A stretch of DNA of 48,168 nt from Nocardia cyriacigeorgica NBRC 100375 (GCF_000308555.1 NZ_BAFY01000077.1:1-48168); one strand, 5' to 3'. Counted from the stretch's first letter, positions 7,609-17,051 are shown. The notes: generated by a model from the sequence alone, not told the origin. A program made the numbers and translations.

Positions 7609-8655
7609 ATGTCACGCACCAGCCGGCTCACCGCACGCCGACGCCGCGCCGCCATCGCCCTCACCGCGATCGCGGCGTTCGCGCTCAGCGCGTGCAGCGG
7701 CGGCGCCAGCGATTCGGTCGACGGCCACGTCGCCGACGGCAGCGGCGGCACCATCAACCTGTATGCCTACGCCGTGCCCAAGCCGGGTTTCGACAAGGTG
7801 ATCCCGGCCTTCAATGCCACCGAAGCGGGCAAGGGCGTGGCGGTCCAGCAGTCCTACGGCGCCTCCGGCGACCAGTCCCGCAAGGTCAAGGACGGCGCTC
7901 AGGCCGACGTGGTGAACTTCTCCGTCGAACCCGATGTCACCCGCCTGGTGGACGCCGGACTGGTCGACGAGAGCTGGAATGCCGACGCCACCAAGGGCAT
8001 TCCGTTCGGCTCGGTGGTCGCGATCGTCGTCCGCGAGGGCAACCCGAAGGGCATCAAGACCTGGGACGACCTGCTGAAGCCCGGCGTCGAGGTGGTGACC
8101 CCGAATCCGTTCAGCTCCGGTTCGGCCAAATGGAACCTGCTGGCGCCGTACGCGGCGAAGAGCGAGGGCGGCAAGAACCCGCAGGCGGGCCTGGACTACC
8201 TGTCGAAGCTGATCTCCCCGGAGCACATGCGGGTACAGCCGAAGTCCGGCCGCGACGCCACCGAGACGTTCCTGCAGGGCACCGGTGACGTGCTGCTGAG
8301 CTACGAGAACGAGGCGATTTTCATCGAACGCAACGGTGATCCGGTCGAGCACATCGTCCCGGCCGACACGTTCAAGATCGAGAACCCGGTCGCGGTGCTG
8401 AACAACAGCCAGAACAAGGAGAAGGCCACCGCCTTCCGTGACTTCCTGTTCACCGCCGAGGGGCAGCGGGCCTGGGCGCAGGCCGGGTTCCGTCCGGTCG
8501 ATCCGGGCGTGGCCGCCGAGTTCGCCGCCGACTTCCCGCAACCGGAGAAGCTGTACACGATCGCCGATCTCGGTGGCTGGAAAGCGGTCGACGCCGACCT
8601 GTTCGCGCAGGGCACCGGCAAGATCGCCATCATCTACGACAACGCCACCAAGTAG
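7609..8655 (+). CDS. subI: Sulfate-binding lipoprotein of the sulfate ABC importer
   Basis: A 348-residue substrate-binding lipoprotein. The chosen ATG 7609 follows GAGAAAGG (7593-7600) and gives a proper lipoprotein signal: basic N-terminus (SRLTARRRRA), hydrophobic core, lipobox LSAC with Cys29. The mature part is a family-1 sulfate-binding protein fold, with NLYAYAVPKPGFDKV near the start, QQSYGASGDQSRKVKDG, GNPKGIKTWDDL and the RPVDP segment near the end. It captures sulfate or thiosulfate outside the membrane and delivers it to CysT/CysW. It is the first structural gene of a four-gene operon in the same order as Rv2400c-Rv2397c of M. tuberculosis. Confidence 0.95.
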   Translation: MSRTSRLTARRRRAAIALTAIAAFALSACSGGASDSVDGHVADGSGGTINLYAYAVPKPGFDKVIPAFNATEAGKGVAVQQSYGASGDQSRKVKDGAQADVVNFSVEPDVTRLVDAGLVDESWNADATKGIPFGSVVAIVVREGNPKGIKTWDDLLKPGVEVVTPNPFSSGSAKWNLLAPYAAKSEGGKNPQAGLDYLSKLISPEHMRVQPKSGRDATETFLQGTGDVLLSYENEAIFIERNGDPVEHIVPADTFKIENPVAVLNNSQNKEKATAFRDFLFTAEGQRAWAQAGFRPVDPGVAAEFAADFPQPEKLYTIADLGGWKAVDADLFAQGTGKIAIIYDNATK

Positions 8656-8690
8656 ACGGGTGATCCGGCACACACGCGATACTCGACACC

Positions 8691-9602
8691 GTGACAGACA
8701 GTAGTAACAGCGCCGGAACCGAACCCGCGCCCGGTTCCGGCGCCACCACAGAGCTGAGCAAACCCGCCGCCGCGGGCTCGCGGGGACCGAACTGGTCGTG
8801 GCTGCGGGTGACGGGCTCGGTGGGCCCGCTCGGCATCGCGACGGCGGTGCTGTGGCTCAGCATCATCGTGCTGTTGCCGCTGGCCGCACTCACCGTCAGC
8901 GCCTTCGACGAGGGCTGGGCCGGCTTCTGGGATGCGGTCACCTCACCGGTCGCGCTGGCCTCGCTGCGGGTCACCGTGTTCGTCTCGGTGATCGTCGCGC
9001 TGATCAACGTGGTGATGGGCACCCTGATCGCCTGGGTGCTGGTGCGCGACGATTTCCCCGGCAAGGGCATCGTCAACGCGTTGATCGACCTGCCGTTCGC
9101 GCTGCCGACGATCGTGGCCAGCATCGTGCTGCTGTCGCTCTACGGCCCCGAGAGCCCGATCGACATCCACCTCAATGCCACCCAGCCCGGCCTGGTGGTG
9201 GCACTGGCCTTCGTGACGCTGCCGTTCGTGGTGCGGTCGGTGCAGCCGGTGCTGATCGAGGTCGACAAGGAGGTGGAGCAGGCCGCACTGTCGCTGGGCG
9301 CGGACAACTGGACCACGTTCCGGCGGATCGTGCTACCCACCCTGACCCCCGCGATCATCAGCGGCGGCGGCCTGGCCTTCGCCCGCGCCATCGGCGAATA
9401 CGGCTCGGTGGTGCTGATCGGTGGCAATATCCCGCGCGAGACCCAGATGGCCTCGCAATACATCCAGCAGCAGATCGAGATCGACCGGCCGGTCGCGGCC
9501 GCCGCGGTCTCGGTGGCGCTGCTCGTCATCGCGTTCGTCTCGCTGCTGGTGCTGCGGTTGTTCGCCGAGCGGTCGGCCAGGAAGGAGCAGGAGGCGCGAT
9601 GA
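8691..9602 (+). CDS. cysT: Sulfate ABC transporter permease CysT
   Basis: A 303-residue inner-membrane permease starting at GTG 8691, 35 bases after subI. After a disordered N-terminal tail of about 35 residues there are six predicted hydrophobic helices. The cytoplasmic coupling (EAA) loop reads EQAALSLGADNWTTFRRI, followed by LPTLTPAIISGGGLAFARAIGEYG, which is highly characteristic of CysT/CysU. It forms the pore with CysW. Its stop overlaps the cysW start (ATGA), so translation is coupled. Confidence 0.95.
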   Translation: MTDSSNSAGTEPAPGSGATTELSKPAAAGSRGPNWSWLRVTGSVGPLGIATAVLWLSIIVLLPLAALTVSAFDEGWAGFWDAVTSPVALASLRVTVFVSVIVALINVVMGTLIAWVLVRDDFPGKGIVNALIDLPFALPTIVASIVLLSLYGPESPIDIHLNATQPGLVVALAFVTLPFVVRSVQPVLIEVDKEVEQAALSLGADNWTTFRRIVLPTLTPAIISGGGLAFARAIGEYGSVVLIGGNIPRETQMASQYIQQQIEIDRPVAAAAVSVALLVIAFVSLLVLRLFAERSARKEQEAR

Positions 9603-10405
9603 AACTCTCGACTCCGGTCCGGCTCTCGCTGCGCGTGGTCGCGCTCGGGTACCTGTTCATCCTGCTGGTGCTGCCGCTCGGGGTGATCCTGTACCGCACC
9701 TTCGGCGACGGGATCGGCGCGTTCCTCGATTCCATCAGCACGCCTGCCGCCATCTCGGCGTTCAACCTGTCGATGATCATCGTGGCGATCGTGGTCCCGG
9801 TGAACGTCGTGTTCGGCATCATCACCGCGCTCGCGCTGGTGCGCGGGCGTTTCCCCGGCCGCAGCCTGGTGCAGGGGATCGTCGACCTGCCGTTCGCCGT
9901 ATCACCGGTGGTGGTCGGTGTCGCGCTGATCATGCTGTGGGGCGCGGGCGGCTGGTTCGGCGGCCTCGAATCGGCCGGTTTCCGGGTGATCTTCGGGCTG
10001 CCGGGCATGGTGATCGCGACGATCTTCGTGACGCTGCCGTTCGTGGTGCGCGAGGTCGAGCCCGTGCTGCACGAGATCGGCGACGATCAGGAGCAGGCCG
10101 CCGCGACCCTCGGCGCATCCCAGTGGCAGACCTTCTGGCGGATTACGCTGCCGGCGATCCGCTGGGGGCTGACCTACGGTGTCGTGCTGACCGTGGCCCG
10201 CGCGCTCGGCGAGTTCGGCGCGGTGATCATGGTGTCGTCCGGGTTCGCCGGCGTCTCCCAGACCCTGACACTGCTGGTGCACGCCAGGTACATGGACGAC
10301 CACAACACCTTCGGCGCCTACAGCGCCGCCACTCTGCTCATGGGCATTGCCCTGGTCACCCTGCTGCTGATGACCCTGCTCGAACGCAAGCGGGGCAACA
10401 AATGA
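9599..10405 (+). CDS. cysW: Sulfate ABC transporter permease CysW
   Basis: A 268-residue permease. ATG 9599 overlaps the cysT stop in an ATGA junction; the upstream sequence AGGAGCAGGAGG provides a good ribosome-binding site. Six hydrophobic helices are visible and the EAA loop reads [19 protein letters not shown], followed by the [15 protein letters not shown] segment seen in CysW. It pairs with CysT to form the sulfate channel. The gene ends 49 bases before cysA. Confidence 0.95.
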   Translation: MKLSTPVRLSLRVVALGYLFILLVLPLGVILYRTFGDGIGAFLDSISTPAAISAFNLSMIIVAIVVPVNVVFGIITALALVRGRFPGRSLVQGIVDLPFAVSPVVVGVALIMLWGAGGWFGGLESAGFRVIFGLPGMVIATIFVTLPFVVREVEPVLHEIGDDQEQAAATLGASQWQTFWRITLPAIRWGLTYGVVLTVARALGEFGAVIMVSSGFAGVSQTLTLLVHARYMDDHNTFGAYSAATLLMGIALVTLLLMTLLERKRGNK

Positions 10406-10454
10406 TCGGCACTGCCGTGCGCAGGGCACCGATGTCGACTGCCGGAGGCAACCA

Positions 10455-11450
10455 ATGATTACCGTGACCAACGCGCGCAAGAATTACGGATCGTTCGCCG
10501 CGCTGGACGACGTCAGCATCGACATCCCCTCCGGTGAGCTGACCGCGCTGCTCGGCCCGTCCGGTTCCGGCAAGTCGACGCTGCTGCGTTCGATCGCCGG
10601 CCTGGAGACGCTGGACTCGGGTGTCGTGGTCATCTCCGATCGCGACGTCACCCGGGTGCCGCCGCAGAAGCGCGATATCGGCTTCGTCTTCCAGCACTAC
10701 GCGGCCTTCAAGCACATGACCGTGCGCGACAACGTGGCGTTCGGGCTCAAGATTCGCAAGCGGCCGAAGGCCGAGATCGCCAAGCGTGTCGACGAGCTGC
10801 TCGGCATCGTCGGCCTGGACGGTTTCCAGCATCGCTATCCGGCGCAGCTGTCGGGTGGTCAGCGTCAGCGCATGGCGCTGGCGCGGGCGCTGGCCGTCGA
10901 TCCGCAGGTGCTGCTGCTGGACGAACCGTTCGGCGCGCTCGACGCCAAGGTGCGCGCCGACCTGCGTACCTGGCTGCGCCGGCTGCACGACGAGGTGCAC
11001 GTCACCACCGTGCTGGTGACCCACGATCAGGAAGAGGCCCTGGATGTGGCCGACCGGATCGCGGTGATGAACGCCGGGCGCATCGAGCAGGTCGGCACCC
11101 CCGAAGACGTCTACGACCGGCCCGCCAACGAGTTCGTCATGTCCTTCCTCGGCGCGGTGGCCCGGCTCAACGGTCATCTGGTGCGCCCGCACGACATCCG
11201 GGTGGGCCGCGATCCCAGCATGGCGCTGGCCGAGCACGAGGGCACCGCGGAATCGGCCGGGGTCACCCGTGCCACGGTGGAGCGGGTGGTGCACCTGGGT
11301 TTCGAGGTGCGGGTCGAGATGCGCAATGCCGCAACCGGCGATCTGTTCGCGGCGCAGGTGACCCGCGGCGACGCCGAGGCGCTGCGGTTGTCCGAGGGCG
11401 AGACCGTCTACGCGCGGGCCACCAGGATCCCGGAATTGCCAACCAGCTGA
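10455..11450 (+). CDS. cysA: Sulfate ABC transporter ATPase CysA
   Basis: A 331-residue ATPase with Walker [10 protein letters not shown] (about 33-41), Q-loop VFQHYAAF, signature [15 protein letters not shown], Walker [13 protein letters not shown] and the H-loop His ([11 protein letters not shown]). The C-terminal ~90 residues form a TOBE-like domain ([11 protein letters not shown]). It powers sulfate import by CysTW. ATG 10455 follows GGAGG at 10443-10447. It is the last gene of the importer operon; a short hairpin follows its stop codon. Confidence 0.95.
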   Translation: MITVTNARKNYGSFAALDDVSIDIPSGELTALLGPSGSGKSTLLRSIAGLETLDSGVVVISDRDVTRVPPQKRDIGFVFQHYAAFKHMTVRDNVAFGLKIRKRPKAEIAKRVDELLGIVGLDGFQHRYPAQLSGGQRQRMALARALAVDPQVLLLDEPFGALDAKVRADLRTWLRRLHDEVHVTTVLVTHDQEEALDVADRIAVMNAGRIEQVGTPEDVYDRPANEFVMSFLGAVARLNGHLVRPHDIRVGRDPSMALAEHEGTAESAGVTRATVERVVHLGFEVRVEMRNAATGDLFAAQVTRGDAEALRLSEGETVYARATRIPELPTS

Positions 11451-11466
11451 GCGCTTCTCGGCGCTC
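11449..11466 (+). terminator. Short hairpin at the end of the sulfate importer operon
   Basis: GAGCGC/GCGCTC pair around six bases, beginning within the cysA stop codon. The stem is only six base pairs and there is no T-run, so this is a weak terminator. The rest of the gap to 11724 shows no gene or other recognisable feature. Confidence 0.35.
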
Positions 11467-11724
11467 GACGGAGCAGTGGGCAGTGTCCGGCCGGCAAACC
11501 GGGTCAGGTCATCCGGCGTGTCCGGTTCGCTTCCGCGCGGACGTCGGCGTGTCAGCATCTCGCCTGCGACCGTGCTGGTGAGAGCACCGGAGGAGCGTCG
11601 ATTCACCAGGGTGGGGGAGAGGCGATAGAGGACAACCTGATGTCCGGTGGTTGGCAGGCCGATCGCGGAATGATTGCCTGATGGGCGTTCGAAGCATGTC
11701 CGCTCGGCGATCAGGTGGATTTCG

Positions 11725-12852
11725 ATGGCGTTTGGTCTCGGATTGAGCATCGGCACGGTGAACACGGTTTCGGCAGTCGCGCAGGATGATTCGGTGAAGG
11801 CGCCGCCCGGGCGCCGCCGTCGCGCGGTCCGGCCACCGGCCCGCACCCACCGCACCACCCTCGCCTTCGACAGCACGGGCACGGCCAGGCTCGGCATCAT
11901 TCCCCGGCACGGCCGGGTGGTCACCGAATTCGCGGATCTGACCCAGCGCGGCGCGACCGCGGCCCGGATCGGCAATCGCCGCCTCACTCCCGCCGATCTG
12001 GTGGCCGTCGTCGCCGACTGCCTGATCGCGGACGCCCGCGACGACCTGCACGACGACCCGGCCGGTATCACGCTGACCCACCCGGTGGGCTACAGCGACG
12101 AACAGGTGACCGCGCTCCGCACCGCGCTCGACGTCGCGGGGTTGGAGCGGGTGGCCTTGGTGGCCGAACCGGTCGCCGCTGCCGCATGGCTGGAGGCCGA
12201 GCACGGTCCGCTCATGCCCGGGCTGGCCCTCGTCTACGACCTGGGCGGGGCGAGCCTGGATGTGACGCTGGTGCGGGTCGGGGCCGGATGTCCGGACAAT
12301 CCGGTGATGGGCACGCTGCGGTCCAGGGATTTCGGTGGGCGCGCGTTCGGGGCGTCGATGACGGCGGCGGCCGGCCACGGCCGCTCGGGCGGTGCCTCGG
12401 CGGTACCGGGCTGTTCCTCGGTCCAGGATGTCGCGGGTGAGCTGCGCGCCGAGCATGTGCGCGACTCGTTGGAGCTGGTCTATCGGTGCCTGCGGTTGGC
12501 CGATGTGACGATGGCCGACGTCGACCGGGTGCTGGTGGTCGGTGGTGCCGCACGCCCGGCCGAGGTGGCACTGGTGCTGGGTGCGGAGTTGGCCCGGCCG
12601 ATCGTCACCGCGCCGGATCCGGAGCGCACCGTCGCCACCGGCGCCGCGCTCATGGCCAGGCAGGCGGCCGTGTCCGCGGAGCAGGCGACCCGGGCGCCCG
12701 GATCTCGTCCCTGGGGCTTCTCCCGGCGAGGAGCCCGCAGGAGCGCGCGTCTCGCGGCCGCGGCGGCGGTCTGCGGGGGTGCCGTCGCGCTGACGCTCGC
12801 GGTGCCGGGTGATGCGGTCTTCGCGGCGCTGTCCCAGCTCGGAGCGGGGTAG
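11725..12852 (+). CDS. Short Hsp70/actin-fold protein with C-terminal membrane helix
   Basis: A 375-residue protein with only the Hsp70 nucleotide-binding half. The start is ATG 11725, with AGGTGG at 11713-11718. Phosphate-1 reads FGLSIGTVNTVSAV (3-16), with Ser where DnaK has the Mg-binding Asp; phosphate-2 is YDLGGASLD (171-179), with Ala for the third Gly; the adenosine motif is VVGGAARPAE (271-280). EPVAAAAWL (148-156) matches the DnaK connect region. No substrate-binding beta domain or helical lid follows. Instead there is a basic stretch (SRRGARRSAR) and a hydrophobic helix at about 341-360, so it is probably anchored with the ATPase domain inside. It is paralogous to the protein at 17052-19376. 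Function unknown; chaperone activity is doubtful. Confidence 0.8.
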   Translation: MAFGLGLSIGTVNTVSAVAQDDSVKAPPGRRRRAVRPPARTHRTTLAFDSTGTARLGIIPRHGRVVTEFADLTQRGATAARIGNRRLTPADLVAVVADCLIADARDDLHDDPAGITLTHPVGYSDEQVTALRTALDVAGLERVALVAEPVAAAAWLEAEHGPLMPGLALVYDLGGASLDVTLVRVGAGCPDNPVMGTLRSRDFGGRAFGASMTAAAGHGRSGGASAVPGCSSVQDVAGELRAEHVRDSLELVYRCLRLADVTMADVDRVLVVGGAARPAEVALVLGAELARPIVTAPDPERTVATGAALMARQAAVSAEQATRAPGSRPWGFSRRGARRSARLAAAAAVCGGAVALTLAVPGDAVFAALSQLGAG

Positions 12853-12924
12853 CGGCAAAGACGGCGCCGGGCGGCGAGGCGGACGCGTTGCCAGAATCCG
12901 ACCCGCCGCCCGGACCAGCCCATG

Positions 12925-12976
12925 TTGACGTGACTCTCGGTTGATGTAACTATTGGGAACAGTAATAGGTATTCCC
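12925..12976 (+). promoter_or_regulatory. Promoter with overlapping inverted repeats before the diiron-protein gene
   Basis: TTGACG (12925-12930) and TAACTAT (12947-12953) give a good -35/-10 pair with a 16-17 base spacer. Around the expected start point are two interleaved inverted repeats, CTATT-N9-AATAG (12950-12968) and GGGAA-N12-TTCCC (12955-12976), a plausible repressor site. Confidence 0.5.
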
Positions 12977-12997
12977 GACCGAGAGGCAGTGACGACG

Positions 12998-14008
12998 ATG
13001 TCCGCAGCCACCACGACACCCGACACCGACCCGGTGGTCGCGCAGGCCCAGGAGTACGCCCAGAAGCTGCTGCTGCTGTCGGAGGGCTCGGTGAACCGGC
13101 ACTTCGATCCCTTCGAAGACATCGACTGGGAGAACCCGGACTTCGACGCCGACACCAAGCCCGAGCGCTGGATCCTGCCGCAGTCCGCCGATCCGCTCGG
13201 CCGCCACCCCTGGTACCTGGCCCTCTCGGACGAGCAGAAGATCGCGGTCGGCAAGTACCGCCAGTCGAACGTGGCCAAGGTCGGCCTGCAGTTCGAGGCC
13301 ATCCTGATCAGCGGCATGATGCAGCACGTCTTCGGCCTGCCCAACGGCTCGCCGGAATTCCGCTACTGCTCCCACGAGATGATCGAGGAGCACAACCACA
13401 CCCTGATGTTCCAGGAGATGGTCAACCGCATCGGCATCGACGTGCCCGGCATGGGCCCGCTGGTGCGCCAGCTGCGCCACCTGGCCGTCCCGGTCGCGGT
13501 GCTGACCCCGAACCTGTTCTTCATGGCCGTGCTCGCCGGCGAGGAGCCGATCGACCACATCCAGAAGGACATCCTGCGCTCGGGCGAGGACGTGCACCCG
13601 ATCATGCGTGGTGTCATGGCCATTCACGTCGCCGAGGAAGCGCGCCACATCTCCTTCGCGCACGAGTTCCTCAAGCAGCACGTGCCGGAGGGCAACGCGG
13701 CCAACCGCTTCGTCCTCTCCATCGCGATGCCGATCATCATGTGGATCCTCGGCCGCGCGATCGCGACCCCGCCGCGCAGCTTCTTCGACGAGTTCGACAT
13801 CCCGGACTCGGTGCGCAAGGAGCTGTTCTACGGCTCCAAGGAAGCCAAGCAGGTCTTCAGCGACTACTTCGCCGACGTGCGTTCGCTGGCCAAGGAGATC
13901 GGCCTGATGAACCCGATCTCCAAGCGCGTGTGGAAGCTGCTCGGTATCGACGGTCACGCGACCCGCTACCGTTCCGAGCCGCTGCGCGTGGTCGGCAAGG
14001 CTGCGTGA
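12998..14008 (+). CDS. AurF-like diiron oxygenase family protein
   Basis: A 336-residue ferritin-fold diiron protein like AurF (p-aminobenzoate N-oxygenase) and mycobacterial Rv0885. Visible metal-ligand helices include FEAILISGMMQHVF, EMIEEHNHTLMFQEM and HVAEEARHISFAHEF, which supply the Glu/His set. ATG 12998 is chosen because GAGAGG (12981-12986) is well spaced for it; a GTG at 12989 is too close. The next gene, an FprB-type ferredoxin reductase, starts seven bases after its stop and can supply electrons for oxygen activation, the same pairing as Rv0885-fprB in M. tuberculosis. The substrate is unknown. Confidence 0.87.
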   Translation: MSAATTTPDTDPVVAQAQEYAQKLLLLSEGSVNRHFDPFEDIDWENPDFDADTKPERWILPQSADPLGRHPWYLALSDEQKIAVGKYRQSNVAKVGLQFEAILISGMMQHVFGLPNGSPEFRYCSHEMIEEHNHTLMFQEMVNRIGIDVPGMGPLVRQLRHLAVPVAVLTPNLFFMAVLAGEEPIDHIQKDILRSGEDVHPIMRGVMAIHVAEEARHISFAHEFLKQHVPEGNAANRFVLSIAMPIIMWILGRAIATPPRSFFDEFDIPDSVRKELFYGSKEAKQVFSDYFADVRSLAKEIGLMNPISKRVWKLLGIDGHATRYRSEPLRVVGKAA

Positions 14009-14015
14009 GGTAGCC

Positions 14016-15602
14016 GTGCCCTACGTTGTCACGCAGTCCTGCTGTAGCGACGCCTCCTGCGTCTACGCCTGCCCGGTCAACTGCATCCATCCCACGCCCG
14101 ACGAGCCCGACTTCCTGAGCGCGGAGATGCTCTACGTCGACCCGCAGGCGTGCGTGGACTGCGGCGCCTGCGCCTCGGCCTGCCCGGTGGACGCGATCAC
14201 CTCGTCGAAGAAGCTGACCGAAGAGCAGAAGCCCTTCATCGAGATCAACGCGAATTTCTACCGGCAGTCGCGCCCGCGGCCCATCCTGGCCAAGCCGGTG
14301 CCCGCGCCGGAGATCCGCACCGAACGCGAACCGCTGCGGGTCGCCATCGTCGGCTCCGGCCCCTCGGCCATGTACGCCGCCGACGAGCTGCTCACCCAGC
14401 CCGACGTCACCGTGACGATGTTCGACCGGCTGCCGGTGCCCTACGGCCTGGCCCGCCACGGCGTCGCCCCCGACCACGGCAAGACCCGGCAGGTCAGCAG
14501 GCTCTTCGACGTCATGTCGGCCCAGCCCGGCTTCGGCTCCTACCTGAATGTCGAGGTGGGCAAGCACATCTCGCACGAGGAGCTGCTGGCCTACCACCAC
14601 GCGGTGATCTACGCCGTCGGCGCCTCCTCGGACCGCAAGCTCGGGATTCCGGGCGAGGGGCTGGCGGGCAATGTGTCGGCCACCGATTTCGTCGCCTGGT
14701 ACAACGGCCATCCCGACCACGCCGGCCGCAGCTTCGATCTGTCGAGCACCCGCGCGGTGATCGTCGGAAACGGCAATGTGGCGCTGGACGTCGCGCGCAT
14801 CCTGACCATCGACCCGGAATCGCTGGTCGGCACCGACATCTCGGAGACCGCGCTGGACGCCCTGCGCGAGAGCCGGATCGAAGAGGTCGTCATCCTCGGC
14901 CGGCGCGGACCGGCGGAGTCGGCGTTCACGGTGCCGGAATTCGTCGGCCTGCTCGGTTCCGATGTCGATATCGTCATCGAGGGCGAACTGCCCGAGATCA
15001 CCGATGATCTGCCGTACCAGGTCGAGCAGAAGCTGCGCCTGCTGCATTCGGTGCGCAACCGCCCGGTCGGGCAGCGTCGCCGGATCGTGTTCCGCTACCT
15101 GTCCTCGCCGACCGAGATCCTCGGTCCGGACCAGGTCAGCGGGATCGAGGTGGTCCGCAACGAGCTGGTCACCGATGCCGACGGCAACGTCCGCGCGGTG
15201 GCCACCGATCAGACCGAGCGGCTCGACGCCGGACTGGTGCTCACCTCGGTGGGTTACCGCGGTGTGCCGTTGCCCGGTCTGCCGTTCGACGAGCGGGCCG
15301 GCGTCATCCCGAACCTGGACGGCCGGGTGCTGGACCAGCCGGGCGGGTCGGTGCTGTCGGGCACCTACGTCACCGGGTGGATCAAGCGCGGTCCCACCGG
15401 ATTCATCGGCACCAACAAGTCCTGCGCCCAGCAGACGGTGCAGCAGTTGGCCGACGATTTCAACGCGGGCCGGTTGCGTGAGCCGTCGGGTGGTGCGGCC
15501 GGATTCGACCGCCTCGTCCGCAGCAGGCAGCCCGACTTGCGGGCCGGCGGCGCGGTGCTGCGTCCGACCGGACCGGTTCGCCGCCTGCTCAATCGGATCT
15601 GA
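14016..15602 (+). CDS. fprB: Ferredoxin/ferredoxin-NADP reductase fusion, FprB-like
   Basis: A 528-residue fusion. Residues 1-60 are a seven-iron-type ferredoxin domain with Cys clusters CCSDASCVYACPVNC and CVDCGACASACPVD. From about residue 107 comes an adrenodoxin-reductase-like domain with FAD motif VAIVGSGPSAMYAADELL, the NADP motif VIVGNGNVALDVARIL and the conserved GWIKRGPTGFIGTNK near the end. It moves electrons from NADPH through FAD and Fe-S centres, here most likely to the neighbouring diiron protein. GTG 14016 follows GAGG; the gene is seven bases from the diiron gene and clearly in one operon with it. A strong hairpin follows. Confidence 0.92.
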   Translation: MPYVVTQSCCSDASCVYACPVNCIHPTPDEPDFLSAEMLYVDPQACVDCGACASACPVDAITSSKKLTEEQKPFIEINANFYRQSRPRPILAKPVPAPEIRTEREPLRVAIVGSGPSAMYAADELLTQPDVTVTMFDRLPVPYGLARHGVAPDHGKTRQVSRLFDVMSAQPGFGSYLNVEVGKHISHEELLAYHHAVIYAVGASSDRKLGIPGEGLAGNVSATDFVAWYNGHPDHAGRSFDLSSTRAVIVGNGNVALDVARILTIDPESLVGTDISETALDALRESRIEEVVILGRRGPAESAFTVPEFVGLLGSDVDIVIEGELPEITDDLPYQVEQKLRLLHSVRNRPVGQRRRIVFRYLSSPTEILGPDQVSGIEVVRNELVTDADGNVRAVATDQTERLDAGLVLTSVGYRGVPLPGLPFDERAGVIPNLDGRVLDQPGGSVLSGTYVTGWIKRGPTGFIGTNKSCAQQTVQQLADDFNAGRLREPSGGAAGFDRLVRSRQPDLRAGGAVLRPTGPVRRLLNRI

Positions 15603-15623
15603 CCCGATCCGAGCTGATACCGC

Positions 15624-15658
15624 CGATCGCGCCGGAGCCGAGTGCTCCGGCGCGATCG
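15624..15658 (+). terminator. Strong hairpin terminator after fprB
   Basis: A perfect 15-bp stem (15624-15638 with 15644-15658) with a five-base loop CGAGT begins 21 bases after the fprB stop. No T-run follows. Confidence 0.75.
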
Positions 15659-15736
15659 CCTTGTCCGGCCGCTGGAGTCCCGGCATCGCGGTGCGGGGAC
15701 GCCGCACCGTATCGTTCGTGTTCCCCGAGGCCCGGA

Positions 15737-15787
15737 GGTCGCCTCGCCCGCCTCGGCCGATGAGGGGCCGGTGCGGGCGAGGCGACC
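15737..15787 (-). terminator. Hairpin terminator after the SDR gene
   Basis: A perfect 15-bp inverted repeat (GGTCGCCTCGCCCGC at 15737-15751 and its complement at 15773-15787) surrounds a 21-base loop that can itself pair CGGCC/GGCCG. It ends six bases from the SDR stop codon and may act on both strands. Confidence 0.7.
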
Positions 15788-15792
15788 GCTGT

Positions 15793-16554
15793 TCACTTGG
15801 CCGTGAAACCGCCGTCGATGGTGAGCGCCGCGCCGGTGACGAAGCTCGACTCCGGGCTCAGTAGATACGCGCACAGCGACGCGATCTCCTCCGGACGGCT
15901 GATGCGGCCCAGCGGATGCAACGCCGCGATCGCGGCCTCGCCTTCCGGGGTGGCGCCCATCGAGTTGCGGAAGGCCGGAGTATCGACGGCCCCGGAGACC
16001 AGAGCGTTCACTCGCACACCCTGATCGGCCGCTTCCAGCGCGACGGCACGCGACAATCCGACGACGCCGTGCTTGGCCGCGACGTACGGAGCCACCGACG
16101 CCATCCCCACCACGCCCAGGTTGGACGCGTTGTTCAGGATGGCGCCACCGCCGGAGGCCGCCAGCGCCGGAACCTGATGGCGCAGACCGTAGAAGACGCT
16201 GGTCAGGTTGAGTTCGAGTTCGTTGCGCCAGGCGGCATCATCGATCTCGGCGACCGGCCCGTACGCGGTGACGGCTCCGACATTGTTGAACGCGGCGTCG
16301 AGCCGGCCGAACTCGTCGACGGCCACTCGCGTCAGCGCGGCGACTTCCTCCTCGTTGCGGACATCGGTGGGTACGAACACCGCGCGCCCGCCATCGGCTC
16401 GGATCTGCTCGGCCACCCGCCCGCCGGCTTCTTTGCCGCGCGCACCGAGGACCACCGCGGCGCCCTCGGCCGCCACCCGCCGCGCCACCGCCTCGCCCAC
16501 GCCCGAGGTGGCTCCGGTGATCAGGACGACCTGGTCGGCGAATCGTTGTCCCAT
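15793..16554 (-). CDS. Short-chain dehydrogenase/reductase (SDR)
   Basis: A 253-residue classical SDR. The cofactor motif is TGATSGVG (14-21), the stabilising motif is NNVG (in place of NNAG), catalytic Ser is in NNASNLGV, and the active-site pair is YVAAK. The end, LLSPESSFVTGAALTIDGGF, is the usual SDR C-terminus. It oxidises or reduces an alcohol/ketone with NAD(P); Arg after the second strand (LGARGKEAGG) leans to NADP but is not decisive. ATG 16554 has AAGGG upstream. It is a single gene between two hairpins; its substrate cannot be told. Confidence 0.88.
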   Translation of the reverse strand: MGQRFADQVVLITGATSGVGEAVARRVAAEGAAVVLGARGKEAGGRVAEQIRADGGRAVFVPTDVRNEEEVAALTRVAVDEFGRLDAAFNNVGAVTAYGPVAEIDDAAWRNELELNLTSVFYGLRHQVPALAASGGGAILNNASNLGVVGMASVAPYVAAKHGVVGLSRAVALEAADQGVRVNALVSGAVDTPAFRNSMGATPEGEAAIAALHPLGRISRPEEIASLCAYLLSPESSFVTGAALTIDGGFTAK

Positions 16555-17051
16555 GGAATTCGGTTTCCCTTCTGGTGCTTACCTTTTGATGTGCGCTACG
16601 ACGTCGTGCTGACCAGTCAACTCGGTGGCGGCTGCTGCTGCTGGCGGGAATCGGTCGTTGCGTTGACGTGTCACTCAACACACTGGAAGCGACCGCTCGG
16701 TCGAATTCGGCTATACGGGCAACGCTTTGGTTACCGACTGGTAGGTGTGTACTCGACGGGCGTCCGAAGCGTCGTTCCGCTTGCGCGCCTTCGGGTATCG
16801 CCGAACGCCGAATGATTGCGGAGTGCGACACGAGATCTCCGAATCGCATCGATCCAGGGGTCTGAACTCATCCGACGCGATCCCGTGAGCAGGGCTTTTG
16901 CGGGATGGTCGCAATCAGTTGAACCTTTCATATCAAATGGGCATCCGAACGGAGTCGAAACAGCTAACCTGTGGGAGCTGTTTGGAAGACGACCGCGGCC
17001 CATGGTTCTTCACATGAGGGACGTGGTCTCGGTGCGTTGACGGGATAGCGA
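16555..17051. other. 497-base intergenic region, no gene recognised
   Basis: This gap between the divergent SDR and Hsp70-like genes is less GC-rich than its surroundings and carries no ORF with coding character. It must hold both promoters; TAACCT near 16965 is a possible -10 box for the plus-strand gene, but I cannot pair it with a convincing -35. No RNA gene or repeat was recognised. Confidence 0.45.

Noticed and set aside
10356..15707. Three long minus-strand open frames (10356-12071, 11509-13344, 13857-15707)
   Set aside because: Each lies opposite a recognised plus-strand gene (cysA, Hsp70-like, diiron protein, fprB) and shows no family motif; such frames are common at this GC content.
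16668..16865. 65-residue plus-strand open frame in the 16555-17051 gap
   Set aside because: No ribosome-binding site, no codon bias toward G/C third positions and no recognisable motif.
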